Below are positions 26,466-37,305 of a stretch of 64,000 bases of DNA, piece by piece. The stretch comes from Rhynchopus sp. YZ270_cl-10 (taxonomy: Eukaryota; Euglenozoa; Diplonemea; Diplonemida; Diplonemidae), in NCBI GenBank assembly GCA_964035575.1, contig OZ037849.1:1488001-1552000 (forward strand), given 5' to 3'. Numbering within the stretch: the first letter of the stretch is position 1; each line of letters begins with the position of its first letter. A program made the translations under genes and the position numbers. Below the pieces are notes generated by a model. It worked only from the letters and a program-made list of their open reading frames with translations. It was not told the origin of the DNA and did not search any database.

Positions 26466-28163
26466 ATGAGCGTTTCCCCTGTTCTGCCGTTTAGCAGTCA
26501 AGACAGTATCGGTGCTGGAGGTGTCGCGGTTGTTCCCCAGCAATGTCCTTTGTGTGGTATGGAAGTTGTCGTGGCAGGGCAAGGTGCGCACACATGCCCT
26601 GCAACGCAGCGCCCCCCGGTACGTGCCATGGAAGCTGCGTCGTCACGGGGAGACACTGCAGACTGGACAGCAAAGGCTGAGATTGTGATGCTCCACGCGC
26701 ATGGTGGGCGACTCGAATATTACCTGCACGGTGAATGGAAGGGCGCGATCACCCGCCTCGAGGTCACCCCAAGCGGCTCGAGGGCGTTTCTTGCTGTCAA
26801 TGAAGCGCAAAAATGGGTACCAGGCATTCTCCCTAAGGCCCCTCCATCTTCGTCTCCTAGCGGAGATGATGAGGCAGGTGGGTCGGATGTGTGCAGTGTG
26901 CGTTCGTCGTCGTCGCTTGGAACATCGTCATCTGGGTCGGAGGTGTCGTCATCTGCTTCGGAGTTGATGCGGGTGGTGCCTGCTGAAGGTAGTGATGCTT
27001 TTATTCGGCAGGTGGCTAGGCTATGTGATTTGGCGGATGTGCCGCACAATTTGAGTGGTTCTGTGTCGCCAGCAGAGCGTGCAAGGGAAGCGTTGATCTC
27101 GCCAGCGCCTACTCCAGTGTCGCTTGCGTCGACAATGCCGCGGGTGTCCCCGGTGCTGCCGTTGTCGCTCTCCGTGCATTCGCTTCACGTTGGATCGCAG
27201 AACGACCTCACCTCGCCACCCCCCTCCGCGGTGCCTTCACCATCTGCCGCAGGGGCTCGCAAGAAGAAAACGGGACTCTCCATCTTATTCTCGAACATCA
27301 AAAGCACGCTGTCCCCGAAGGCAAAAGGGTCGCCAAAACGTCGCTTTCCTGACGAGGTTGTGCTTGCCCCTGCAGTCTTCACTGCACCTCCGATCGCTGA
27401 GGTTGCGACTGCCAAAGACGCATCCAAAGCCTGCTCCATGAAGTGGACCAGCACCATCTCGGTTTGCCTCTGCAAGCAAAAACGCCTTGAACGTCTGGTC
27501 AACGGAGAATGGGTCTGCGCAACGTCCTCTCTCACATTGGGGCACAGCAGAAAGCTTCACTGGAAGATTACCCCAGAAACGTCGGGCACCGGACGTTACG
27601 CAAAAGAGGTCGACATCATCCCGGACGCAACCGGAACAGAAATCCTCAACAGACTTCTCAAACTTTGTGACAAAAGCTACTTCGAAACGGACCTCCGCAA
27701 CCACCTTCAGCCCCTCAACGCCCCGGTACCCGACGTCACCATTCTCCCAGTACGCACACCTGTTGTTGCAGATTTGATGGAAGGGGAGTGCCTGGTAGGT
27801 CCGTCTACACTCTGGCCTTTGCCGGATTCACCTGGGGCAATGACTGAGGCGGAAAGAAAGGCAAAAAAGTCGGCCGAAAGGAAGGCAAGAAAAGAGGCAA
27901 GAAGGGAGCGCAGGCGGCAACGGCGTGAAGGGTGCGAGCCTACCCCGGTAGCACCGTTGGAGGAGCCTGAGGAGGAGGCGGGGGCAGAGGACGGCCCTGC
28001 TGTGGAGCCGCAGAACCCGTGCTGTGTGTGTCTGGATAAGGAGCGGAATATGGTGTTTTTCCCTTGCCGTCATCTCTGCAGTTGCAAGGGGTGCAGTACA
28101 AAGGTCGTTGTATGCCCGATGTGCAGGGTCAAGGTTACACATCGGGTCGAGATTTGGATGTGA
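26466..28163 (+). CDS. RING-finger protein with duplicated novel domain, probable E3 ubiquitin ligase
   Basis: 565 residues. An N-terminal CPLC...HTC (C27, C30, H42, C44) could bind zinc. Two related segments follow: 70-195 and 325-412. Both contain a LHGEW/VNGEW core, a strand-rich stretch, and end in an RLCDLAD/KLCDKSY helix. The region between them is Ser/Pro-rich with a basic patch (RKKKTG). A strongly basic helix (460-489, repeated ERKAKK-type) and an acidic stretch precede a C-terminal C3HC4 RING: C519, C522, C534, H536, C540, C543, C550, C553. The RING resembles the compact C-terminal RINGs of MUL1/IAP-type ligases, so ubiquitin transfer is likely; substrate unknown. The start follows a long pyrimidine tract. 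Confidence 0.85.
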   Translation: MSVSPVLPFSSQDSIGAGGVAVVPQQCPLCGMEVVVAGQGAHTCPATQRPPVRAMEAASSRGDTADWTAKAEIVMLHAHGGRLEYYLHGEWKGAITRLEVTPSGSRAFLAVNEAQKWVPGILPKAPPSSSPSGDDEAGGSDVCSVRSSSSLGTSSSGSEVSSSASELMRVVPAEGSDAFIRQVARLCDLADVPHNLSGSVSPAERAREALISPAPTPVSLASTMPRVSPVLPLSLSVHSLHVGSQNDLTSPPPSAVPSPSAAGARKKKTGLSILFSNIKSTLSPKAKGSPKRRFPDEVVLAPAVFTAPPIAEVATAKDASKACSMKWTSTISVCLCKQKRLERLVNGEWVCATSSLTLGHSRKLHWKITPETSGTGRYAKEVDIIPDATGTEILNRLLKLCDKSYFETDLRNHLQPLNAPVPDVTILPVRTPVVADLMEGECLVGPSTLWPLPDSPGAMTEAERKAKKSAERKARKEARRERRRQRREGCEPTPVAPLEEPEEEAGAEDGPAVEPQNPCCVCLDKERNMVFFPCRHLCSCKGCSTKVVVCPMCRVKVTHRVEIWM

Positions 28164-28450
28164 GTAAAATTTACTAAAGGGTTTGGAAAAAAAAAAAGTT
28201 GAGGTTTCTTTCGGGGGAAGAACTGCTCCATTCCGAACAGTGCAGTGGTCCTCAAGGTCTTCCCAAAGAAGGGAGGGGAGAATATTTTATTTGATTTGCT
28301 CTTTTTTGTTTCCCGTTTTTGTTAGGGGAGGGTTGTGAGATATGCGTCGTTTTGGGGGGTTTTTTTTCTTCTTCTTGGTGAATGCTATAGACTCCTGTAT
28401 CATTTTATTACGAAACTTTTTTTTTTTTTTGAATTATCTTCTTTGTCTTC

Positions 28451-28485
28451 AGTGCATCCTCCGATGAACGGTGATGGGTTTGCAC
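28451..28485 (+). repeat. Repeat family R2, copy 1
   Basis: AGTGCATCCTCCGATGAACG then GTGATGGGTTTGCACTTT. Outer AGTGCA/TGCACT can pair and the inner CCG-ATGAA-CGG forms a small stem. Other copies: 29821, 39341, 45816 and 57644. Confidence 0.6.
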
Positions 28486-28591
28486 TTTTTCTCTTTCTGA
28501 AAGAAGGGTGCACGTGTTGACCCTCTCAAATACTTTCAATTCTGTGAACTGAAAGTATATGAATCTAACTTTTTCTTGATGTGAATGCACG

Positions 28592-28740
28592 AAGAGCCCG
28601 AATGGGGTAGGCTTAGAAAGCCTCTTCACAGGGTGAAGCCGGAATACATCAACCGTCATTAGGCTCTTTTGATCACTGATCTCAGGGGAGCAATCCCCTA
28701 TCGATTAGAGTGACAAGAAACCTGGTTGATCCTGCCAGGT
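28592..28740 (+). ncRNA. Candidate structured RNA with an SSU rRNA 5'-end-like hairpin
   Basis: A seven-pair closing stem AAGAGCC (28592-28598) with GGCTCTT (28662-28668) encloses two hairpins: AGGCTT-AGA-AAGCCT (28609-28623) and CTTCAC-AGG-GTGAAG (28624-28638). Then come AGGGGA-GCAA-TCCCCT (28684-28699, a GNRA-type loop) and ACCTGG-TTGATCCTG-CCAGGT (28720-28740). The last contains ACCTGGTTGATCCTGCCAG, the near-universal 5' end of eukaryotic small-subunit rRNA, but the following sequence is not rRNA-like. Such packed helices in AT-rich DNA are unusual. Identity unknown. Confidence 0.4.
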
Positions 28741-28780
28741 ATTCATCATGTCTGCCATACAATATTCTTCTGTAAGGTGT

Positions 28781-28799
28781 CTAATCAGGAGAGGCTTAG
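28781..28799 (+). repeat. Repeat family R1 hairpin, copy 1 (imperfect)
   Basis: CTAATC, AGGAGAG, GCTTAG: stem with one mismatch, followed by GTCCACCTTTTTGTAAACTT as in other copies. Confidence 0.45.
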
Positions 28800-29765
28800 G
28801 TCCACCTTTTTGTAAACTTTTCTTTTTGTTCGTTTTGATACACAAATTGTAATCCTTTCTCTCAATTTTCTTTTTCTTTTATGACATTGTTATTTGGCCT
28901 GTTCCCCCGAAGAAGTGGGGCAGAATTCTCGGGTGTCGACACTCTTACTATTTTTTGAAATTTTCAACACATTTTATAGAAACTGAAACGATTGTATACA
29001 GGTGGCAGGCGGCGTGGTGTCCGGGATATGGGAAGGTTATTGAGGGAGTTTATACAGTGGGTTTCTTACTTTTGTATTTTTTCCCCGATTTTTTTGGGGG
29101 TTTTGGTGCTCATCAAAACACCCCAGCGACTCAAAAAAAAACACAAAAGTAAAAAAAGGTATTTTTAGGACAAAAAATTCACCAATCGTTAGGCGTAGGA
29201 CCCCCTATTGTGGGGGAAATCAAAATAAAATAAATTTTTTTGAATTTTCACGCCTTGTATTGCTGTCTGTTCTCATTTTTCCACCCTTTTTTTGTTGCTG
29301 CTATTTTTTTTTTAGAGTGTTCCTGTGTTACTGCATGTGTATCAAATTCCTTTTTTTTCTTCTTCTGTGGTTCGTTGCCTGACATCCGAGAGTGGTGTAT
29401 TTTCCTCTAGGTCTCCTCAAAAAAAAACTTCGGTTTCTAACTTCTTTCAAATGATAGTTGGTAAATGATGTTGTGGGTACAAAGAAGAGGATATATTCAT
29501 GTCACGAAGTTTTTATGTTTTTCTCCTTTTCAACACCTCCTTTTTTGTCAGTCGGAGGTACCTGCATCAATTCACTTTTTTCTTTTCTCCCGTTCCCGCT
29601 GAAATTCCTTGGAAGTAGAATATTAAACATCCGGTTCCAACTTCCACTTCAGATATTACACGATAGCGATTTCAGTGACTATCAAGGGGTATTTTGGTGC
29701 GTATTTCATTTTTTGTTTGTCTTTTTTGAAATTTTCTGTATGTTTCTCACATCTCGCGCTGCGAA

Positions 29766-29782
29766 CTAAGCACGAGGCTTAG
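29766..29782 (+). repeat. Repeat family R1 hairpin, copy 2
   Basis: CTAAGC, loop ACGAG, GCTTAG: a perfect six-pair stem with a shortened loop. An R2 copy follows 39 bases later. Confidence 0.55.
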
Positions 29783-29820
29783 GTCCGCCTCACGTGCACG
29801 AACTTTTTTTTTTCTCAGTG

Positions 29821-29862
29821 ATCTACGTCCGCTGATTGACGGCGAGGCACTTGCACTTTCAA
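29821..29862 (+). repeat. Repeat family R2, copy 2
   Basis: ACGTCCGCTGATTGACGGCG followed by AGGCACTTGCACTTTCAAC. The inner stem bases differ from copy 1. Confidence 0.5.
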
Positions 29863-31328
29863 CTGCTCTTTTCTTTTATTTTTTTTTTTTGCATATCAAA
29901 AGCTGTTCAGAGTTGAACAATCGGAAGAACCTACGTCCTCTTTCTTCAATTGTGATGCGTTACTAACCCTTTTGTGTTGGATTCTTTTCTTCCAAATGAC
30001 CTCATTTTTTTTCTTTTTTCAGACACAAATCTTTTTGCCCTCTTCCTCCGCTCTCTCTGTGTAATATGGCAATCAGATACCCTCTCCACCCCCTCCTTAT
30101 TCTGTCAGTTTTTTTCAAATTTTGTTGTTTTTTTTTTCCGGTTCGGAGAGGACTCAACTTTTTCTCCTTGTATTATTTTTTTTTCGTCGTGACTTGCAGG
30201 CAATGTTCCCTTCTCGTGGCGCGCACGACCTTTTTTTTCTTTTTCGGTCCAGGTTTCAAAACATCTTTTCTCACATGAGTTTCTGTTGCCTGCAATAACC
30301 GTTTTTTTTTTGTTCTGAATCCTAAACAAAAGACCAAAAGTTTAAACTCCTTTTATGAAGCGTTATTATTTTATTTTTTTTTGAAAATTTGCAAGAAAGT
30401 TGGGATTTTTGTTGATCCCAAAACCTTTATTGCTGAAGGTTCAGTCCTTACCCCTTAAGGGTACGTATGTGGCAGACTCTCCCTGAGGTCACACCTTAAG
30501 AAGTAGCATAGCAAAGCCTTTTCTTGGTGGTATATTTTGTGGTAATTAAATCCTCAGAAGAATGCCTGTGTTTGAGAGCAAGTTGATAGTTTTCTCAGAG
30601 TGTTGTCATATTGTGTGCTCAAAATTTGTTCAAAATTTCAAGTTATTTTTTTTTGGTGATTTGCACACCTTCCATTTCGGGATTTTTTTAAAAACTATTT
30701 TTTAACGCAAATTCATCACCTCCACCACCCGTACACAACACACCTTTGAGTCCTCAACTCACAGCGATCAAAATATAGGGCCAGGTTCTGCAGTAATAAG
30801 ACCTGACCTACGGGAAAAAAAGATTTTTTTTGTTTTGTGAAAAATGAGACTTTCCCAAAAAGGGTATCCGCACAAGAAGAAGATGTCCAAAAATAACAAG
30901 GTTTTAAAGTAAATCAAACGATTCAATCATTGTAAAAAAAAAAGATACATTCAGACCATCCGGGCTGAATGTTTCTCGTATTATCAAAAATACCTTGGCT
31001 CTCGCGAGACCAAGTAGTCAAAGCCCTCTTTTCTTTTTTGATCATATTTTTTTTCGACACATCCTCTCACCCGCAACCCCAGCTTCCGTTCTTCTTTGCT
31101 GTTTTTTTTATTTTTTCTTTTTTTTGAAAAATTGATACGTGTAGACTCTTCTCTTTTCTCCTTGTGTTTTTTTTTTTTGCGAGATTTTTTCAAAAAAAAA
31201 ATTCCGTAGTACTTTTTTCTTCTGTGAGAGTTCTGGTTGGTGTTGTAGCTGCACACACAACAACAGGCATTCACATCCTCGATGGGGTGTGCATAGATGA
31301 AATTGCCCTGATTGATCTTCCCAGTAGT

Positions 31329-31863
31329 CTACTGGGGGGGGGCAGCCGGGGGGGGCTAATAAAGTATACGGGGGTAATAAAGTATACGGCGCGGAAACCC
31401 ATTTTGAGCGTGGAAATCTGTGAAATAAAGTATACGGTTTTTGTGTACATTTTTCTTACTAAAAAAATTTTCCAGCAAGTTTTGCACAAAAAATCGAAAA
31501 TTATTTTTTTTGATTTCGGTGGTCCGGATTCTGTGCGTGCTGTGATGGGGTCACTTTGCGCTGAGAAACGAGTATTTTGACCTAAAACGCGTGTATCAGT
31601 TTTTACACGATTGGTACTGATGGGGTTCAGATTTGTGAAAATTTAAGTCACCAAAAAATTGTTCATTTTTCCACATTGACCCCACCACTGGCTGGGATTG
31701 GCCCAAAAATGTCAATGGTGGTGTTTTCGTGAGGTTTCGGCCACTAGAAACCCCAAAATAACAGTGATTTTTTTCTTTTTTCCTTTTTCGTTTTTTTGGC
31801 CATTTAAGCAGTAATTCCCGCCGAATAAAGTATACGTATACTTTAATAGCTCCCCCCCAGTAG
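31329..31863. mobile_element. Inverted-repeat element with AATAAAGTATACG motifs
   Basis: Ends CTACTGGGGGGG...TAATAAAGTATACG and CGTATACTTTAATAGC...CCCCCAGTAG are inverted repeats, the left one with a G-rich insertion. AATAAAGTATACG recurs at 31358, 31376, 31424 and 31824. The core (about 31500-31600) is related to that of the element at 36171-36575. No coding capacity; a MITE-like DNA element. Confidence 0.6.
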
Positions 31864-32009
31864 CGAATACTGCCTGAGTATTTGGGGATTTTTTTCGAAG
31901 TTTTTTTTTTAGAGTCACTGTGCGTGTGTCGTATTACTTAAAGACACTCTCGTGAGGACGACTGTTCCCAGTTGAGTGATTGTGACGTGAATTTGTCAGA
32001 TTACAAAAA

Positions 32010-32062
32010 AAAGTGGAGATTGCACAACTGTGGCAACTACACTACTCCAACAATTTATCAAA
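32010..32062 (+). repeat. Duplicated segment (partner 37216-37305)
   Basis: GTGGAGATTGCACAACTGTG, GCAACTACACTACTCCAACA and ATTTATC followed by an A-run. The partner has a 12-base insertion. The A-rich tail hints at retroposition. Confidence 0.65.
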
Positions 32063-32705
32063 AAAAAAAAAAAAAGGGGCAGCAGTCTTCAGACAGGTGC
32101 GTAGCGACACCTCCCTTGCGAGCTCACAGAAGCTAAGTCGTTCATAATTTTTGTGTTGACAGGTCTAGGTTTTAGTTTTTGAAAAGACAAGTAGAGCGCA
32201 AAGACTGTTTGATAATAGCAACAGTGGTTAAAACTCTTTACATCTCGGAGGGTCTTGCACTGACGATGTCCCCCTCTGATACTACCAATGTATGCAGTTA
32301 GGACTGAAACATGATGTACTGAATTTCTAACCAACTACTTTATTTTCTCACGTGACCCCTTTAACCCACCCTATCCCCCAAACTTTGATGATGCAACTTT
32401 TGTGTATATTACAGCACTCGAATGCATAAACAACAAATAAAAGCGACTTTCCAGAGTTGAGGACGACCTCCGTCTATATCTTTTAAGTACAATAGCCTTC
32501 GGGCGACATTGAGTACAGATCCTGCACTAGCAGGTGATTGTCGACACAACAAAAAGCAAGGTGAACATAGCTGGTGTAGCAGGTTCACTAAAAATTTAAT
32601 AAAACAGATTTCTCTAGAAAATATCCCCCTCTTTTTTTTTTTACGTTTCTGGGTGGCGTTTCTTGGTTTATACATTCGTGTACATGCAAAAGATGGCACA
32701 GCCCC

Positions 32706-32765
32706 TCTCTGTTCTCTGTTCTCTGCTCTCTGTTCTCTGTTCTCTGTTCTCTGTTCTGTCTTCTC
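32706..32765 (+). repeat. (CTCTGTT)n microsatellite
   Basis: Seven-base units CTCTGTT/CTCTGCT repeated about seven times, then degenerating into TCTTCTC. Confidence 0.8.
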
Positions 32766-33756
32766 TTCTCTTTCTCTTTTGTATTTTTCCCTCTTCCCAC
32801 ACCCCATACATTTGGGGTATAATCCGAACCCTTCTCCAATTTTTTTTTTTAAATTGGCGAAGAGTATTTTATTTGTAAGTTTTTTGACCCGAGCCACGAG
32901 AGGCTTCGGTTCATCTTATTGCCTTTGTAATGCAATGCACACAGGCTGCTTTGATTACCCTCAACAAACTTTTCTCTTTTCCGCATTTATCAAATTCTTG
33001 AACATCAACCAGGAGGTGCCCGGTGACTCTGTTTGTTGTTTATTTTAATTTCTTTTTCCCACAGCACACTTTTTCGTGGCAAAAAAAAAATACATAATAA
33101 TCTACAACAGCTACGTTATGCGGAGCGACAACAACAAAAAAAAAAACGAAAAAAAAAAAACTCCCATTTTCTTTCTCTTTCTATCTGTACCCCTATCCTG
33201 AAGTCGGTTTTCGATTTTATTTTATTTTTTGCACTTTTTTTTCCTCAACCCAAAACACACAAGAAGTCCCCCTATCATCTCCACAGCTTCTTTGTAGGGA
33301 TGAAGGTTTGTGACGGTTCTTGTCATACATCCTCGCCTTGTTCAGACGCGGCACTTCGCAACAACGAACCTAGTCTTCGTTGCACAGTAGCAAAGTGTCG
33401 ATACCTGCAAAAACATATTCCCTCACTTTTTTGTTTTCTTTTTGTTCTCTTTTTCAAATTTGATGACACTGTATTTCCCAGACTGCTCATAAAAGCCCCT
33501 AATTTGCTAAACCCAGCCTAAAAAAAAAAAACACCGTTTTTTCGGATCCTCAGACGCATTACGATAGTCTTATCAAATTTCTCTCTTTACTTCGATGCAC
33601 AACCCCTCCCAAGATCGCAAACCCAACACAGATTTTATTTTTTTTCAAAAATAAGCTAAAAGATTTTTAAAAAAGTCAAAAGATTTTCAAAATACTTTTT
33701 ATGTGTTGTTTGGTTTGTGGGTTTTATTTTAAAATGCTTTCATTTCTTCAAGGTGA

Positions 33757-33775
33757 CTAAGCACGAGAGGTTTAG
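33757..33775 (+). repeat. Repeat family R1 hairpin, copy 3
   Basis: CTAAGC, ACGAGAG, GTTTAG: the stem keeps pairing through a G-T (G-U in RNA) pair. It is followed by GATCATCTTTCAAACTTTTC. Confidence 0.55.
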
Positions 33776-35915
33776 GATCATCTTTCAAACTTTTCTTTCT
33801 TTTTTTTTGCCGTGATTCACACTTTATTCAAATACCCTCCTTCTGGATCGCAAGAGGGCGATGCTTTCGCAGTGCCTTCCCACTGCAGAGAGACGCAAAT
33901 AAAATACAGCGTATATCCAGAAGTGACCTTCAGGGAAGTAGTCAAACGCCATATATTCAAAACAACTCAAAAAAAAAAATCCCCCCCCAATAAAAAATTG
34001 AAATAATTTAAAAAGAAAATAGCTGCTGATTTTATTTTGGGCGTCCTTTTGTGCTTTCTCTTTTGGAAAGTATGTGAAATTAATATTTTTTTTTGGGGAC
34101 GGTTTCAGTTCCTTTCTTTACCCGTACATAGTACCGGTCGGATTGCCTAGTTTTTTTGTTGATGCATAACTTCACAACTTTTCTTTTTTGATTTCTGTAA
34201 AGATACACATTTTTTGCGATTCAGGAGGTGACGACATGCCCTGATGCTGTAGTGTGTATCTTACAAAAATAAAAAAAAATTCTTTCTTTTTCTGAATGGA
34301 AAGTACCCTCATTATTTATACCATTGGGTGATCTATGAACGGGGAGAATTTTTCACTAGCTCTCAGTAGCGTCTCACAGGCTCTCACAAACTCTGCGTGT
34401 CTCACGGAGACGGTCATAGGGCACCCAACTATGAGGGTATGAAATTAGTTTCTTTTTCTTTGTTCGCCACCGCCCTTTTTATTGAACTATTTGCACCGCC
34501 TTTTGTCCTCCACTCCCTGTGTGTTTTTTTTATCTGATGTGTATCCACGTAAGGCATATTCGTCTATCAACCTCATTTTGTATGAGGGAAAAAAATTCAA
34601 AAAAACAAAAAACGAAAGAAATAGTAAAACATCGTGTCGCATAGTGTAGAACACCATCCTTTTTTGGAGTGGTTACAGTATTGCAACTCCCGATTTCAAA
34701 GCAAAAGTAGAACTAATTTTATAATTTTTTTTAAAAAATAAAAACTTCTTCCCCAGCCCACAAGCTCTATTCCCACCTCTGCCCCCCCAAGCCCTTCTTT
34801 TCTGAAGAACAAACACCCCCCAAAAAATAGCAAAAACAAGAACAAAAATAAAACAAAGTTGAAACAAACTTGTTCAAAACTTTTTCAAACCCCCCAAAAA
34901 AATACAAAAAACAAAACAATGACACAAAGCAAAAATAGCAAAACCCTCTTAACCCCTTTTCTGAAGCGAATAACACGTCACAAGAAAAACCAAGAACACA
35001 AATTGTATTCCTTTTTTTTTTACTCTTTAAATGCAATCAAGCCCCCCCTTTTGAAACGAAATACAGAAAAGGTTGTGCATTTTTTTCCTTTTCAAAAACA
35101 AAAAACAAAAAAAATTTTCTTCACAACGAAGGAGCGACGCACAACAAGACTTTCGTATACTATTTTTTTTTCCACCTGATTTTTTTCTTGAAATTTTAGT
35201 GGTATTTAATCATCACCAAAGTCCAGTGAACACTGCCAAATTTTCAGGTCATATCAGGACGTTTGTGCGAAAGGCAATCGTTGTTCTGGTTATTTTTTAA
35301 AAAAACCCCAATTTTTTCTAAGTAAGAGAAAACCGAATGGAGTGGGAACGCTAGTGAGAGCGCAGCGGAAACGATAGTGGGAACGCAACGAGCTTTTTTC
35401 ATAATGTTTTATTCTTCCCCACAAAATATCACGCGCAGAGAAACACTCGTTTTTCACACAGCGCGTCCGTTTGTTTGTTTTTCTCAAACGACACCTTTTT
35501 TCAAAATTTTCCCCGGTATCACATATGATACTGATTTCCATGGATACACATGAAAAGGAGTTCCGTGCTATTCACAGAACTCGATAGGCGATTGAGCTTA
35601 TCTAACAACAACCAAAACAAAAGAAAGTACAAAGAAGAGAATAAAAAATGCAGGAAAAATAGACAAAGAGAAAAACAAAGAGATTTTGACAAAGTGAACA
35701 ATAAAATTTATTGCTTCCATTATATGATTTAGTTAACTGTGCGTTCATCCTCCAGTGGGTCAGTCTGATGTGCGCATGAACAACTATATTTTCTTTTTAA
35801 AAGTTTCCTTCTCTTTTGTGCAAGGGAACATGCCATCACACCAAAACGTATGATTTTGTCGATACCATACTTCAAAATGAAACATGCTCCCCACACAAAA
35901 CATTTAATTAGGTTA

Positions 35916-35934
35916 CTAAGCACGAGAGGCTTAG
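35916..35934 (+). repeat. Repeat family R1 hairpin, copy 4
   Basis: CTAAGC, ACGAGAG, GCTTAG perfect stem, followed by GATCATCTTACAAATTTTTC. Confidence 0.6.
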
Positions 35935-36170
35935 GATCATCTTACAAATTTTTCTCTTAATTTTTGGTAAATTTGGAGAAGAACTAAAAAGAACAAAAAA
36001 TGGAAAAAGCAAAAAATTGTCGAGTGCACCATGGGATCTACCAGAACGCCTTCGAACCTTGTAATGACAAAGCAACCAAATATTTTTTTTGACAAAAAAT
36101 TGGTGTGTCTCAAAACCCCCCTTTTGCACCACAAAAGAAGTACGTGAGTCCACACCCAAAAAAATGGTAA

Positions 36171-36575
36171 GGGCACGGTAATTTTTTTTCTTGGTAAGCG
36201 TCAGAGCACTTCTCAAAAAAAAAAGTACGCACGCACGCAAAAAAAAATTATGCAGTAAAAAAAATTATGAGTGGTGAAAAAAATTATAGAGGAAAATTAC
36301 AGTGGGGGAAATACAGGTACCAAAAATATTTTCCCACCAATTTTTGCCCACAAAAAATCGGGGAAATTTTTTTTTGATTTCGGCTCTCAGGAGTCTGTGT
36401 GTGCTGTGATGGGGTCAATTTGCGCTGAAAAATGTACATTTTTTACCTAAAATACATTGTTGAGTTATTGAAGGCCCCCCTTTATAATTTTTTTTTCTGC
36501 ATAATTTTTTCCCCTGGAATCTCAAAAAAAAAGTACGCACGCAGATGCTTACCAAAAATAAAAATTACCGTGCCC
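36171..36575. mobile_element. Tourist/PIF-Harbinger-like MITE with a nested element
   Basis: Ends GGGCACGGTAATTTTT and AAAAATTACCGTGCCC are inverted repeats that continue to GGTAAGC/GCTTACC. TAA flanks both sides (36168-36170 and 36576-36578), the usual three-base duplication of PIF/Harbinger elements. Inside, a direct repeat CTCAAAAAAAAAGTACGCAC (36212 and 36521) brackets a second inverted-repeat unit (AATTATGCAG...CTGCATAATT), which looks like a nested insertion. No coding capacity. Confidence 0.65.
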
Positions 36576-37102
36576 TAATGATTAAAACGCACAAAATACC
36601 CTCCCCCCAAAAAACAAATGTTGTCAGACCTAATTGAGGTGCACCGTCTCCTCTGGTCAGCAGCCGTGCACATTTTGTGTCTCTCTTTGACATACAATGT
36701 GCCGTTCTGTAAGTAGTTCCTCGCACCTCGGGGTGTCAGTTTTGAATTACAACAAAAAAAATCCACACAAATTGCCGTATTCGTACAAATTATTGACCGT
36801 TAAAATGTTCGACCTTTTTTCTGGTTTTTTTTTTGGAAACTTTTCATTAGAAAAAGAATGTATATGAAACAATTGGAAATTCGACCTTTTTTACGGTCGG
36901 TAATTTTGTACGTATTTTAATCAAGTGTGCACCTTTGTCGCGGTGAGGTAAATGAGTTCGAAGTTGTTGTGGTTTTACTTTTTTGTGGTTTCACCGTTGG
37001 CTTACAACGGGAAAACAACCCAAACCAGAAGTCACGTCATTTACTTCACCGTCGTGCGGATCCTGTCTTACAACACCTTCCTGTATTTTAAAAGGTGACG
37101 AG

Positions 37103-37117
37103 AAGCACGAAAGGCTT
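37103..37117 (+). repeat. Repeat family R1 hairpin, copy 5 (diverged)
   Basis: AAGC, ACGAAAG, GCTT followed by TAGGGTCATCTTATAAACTT; shorter stem than the other copies. Confidence 0.45.
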
Positions 37118-37215
37118 TAGGGTCATCTTATAAACTTTCTTTCTTCTGCTTTTATATTGTTGAAATAATCTGGAAAACCCAATTTTTTTTGCACATCTCA
37201 CCCAGCCCCCCCCCC

Positions 37216-37305
37216 CCAAACCCGACCCAAAAATAAAGTCAGTGGAGATTGCACAACTGTGGCAACACAACCGAGGCAACTACACTACTCCAACAATTTA
37301 TCCAA
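37216..37305 (+). repeat. Duplicated segment (partner 32010-32062)
   Basis: Shares GTGGAGATTGCACAACTGTG and the ACTACACTACTCCAACAATT part, with CACAACCGAGGC inserted between them and an A-run at the end. Confidence 0.65.

Noticed and set aside
28592-28668. tRNA-Ser-like fold: seven-pair acceptor-like stem, 7-base loop TTAGAAA with a possible AGA anticodon, long variable-arm-like hairpin
   Set aside because: There is no room for a D arm and no T-arm consensus (GGTTCRA is absent), so a functional cytosolic tRNA is not supported.
28718-28738. Possible small-subunit rRNA gene
   Set aside because: Only the 5'-terminal 19-20 bases match; the next bases are not rRNA and no further rRNA landmarks follow.
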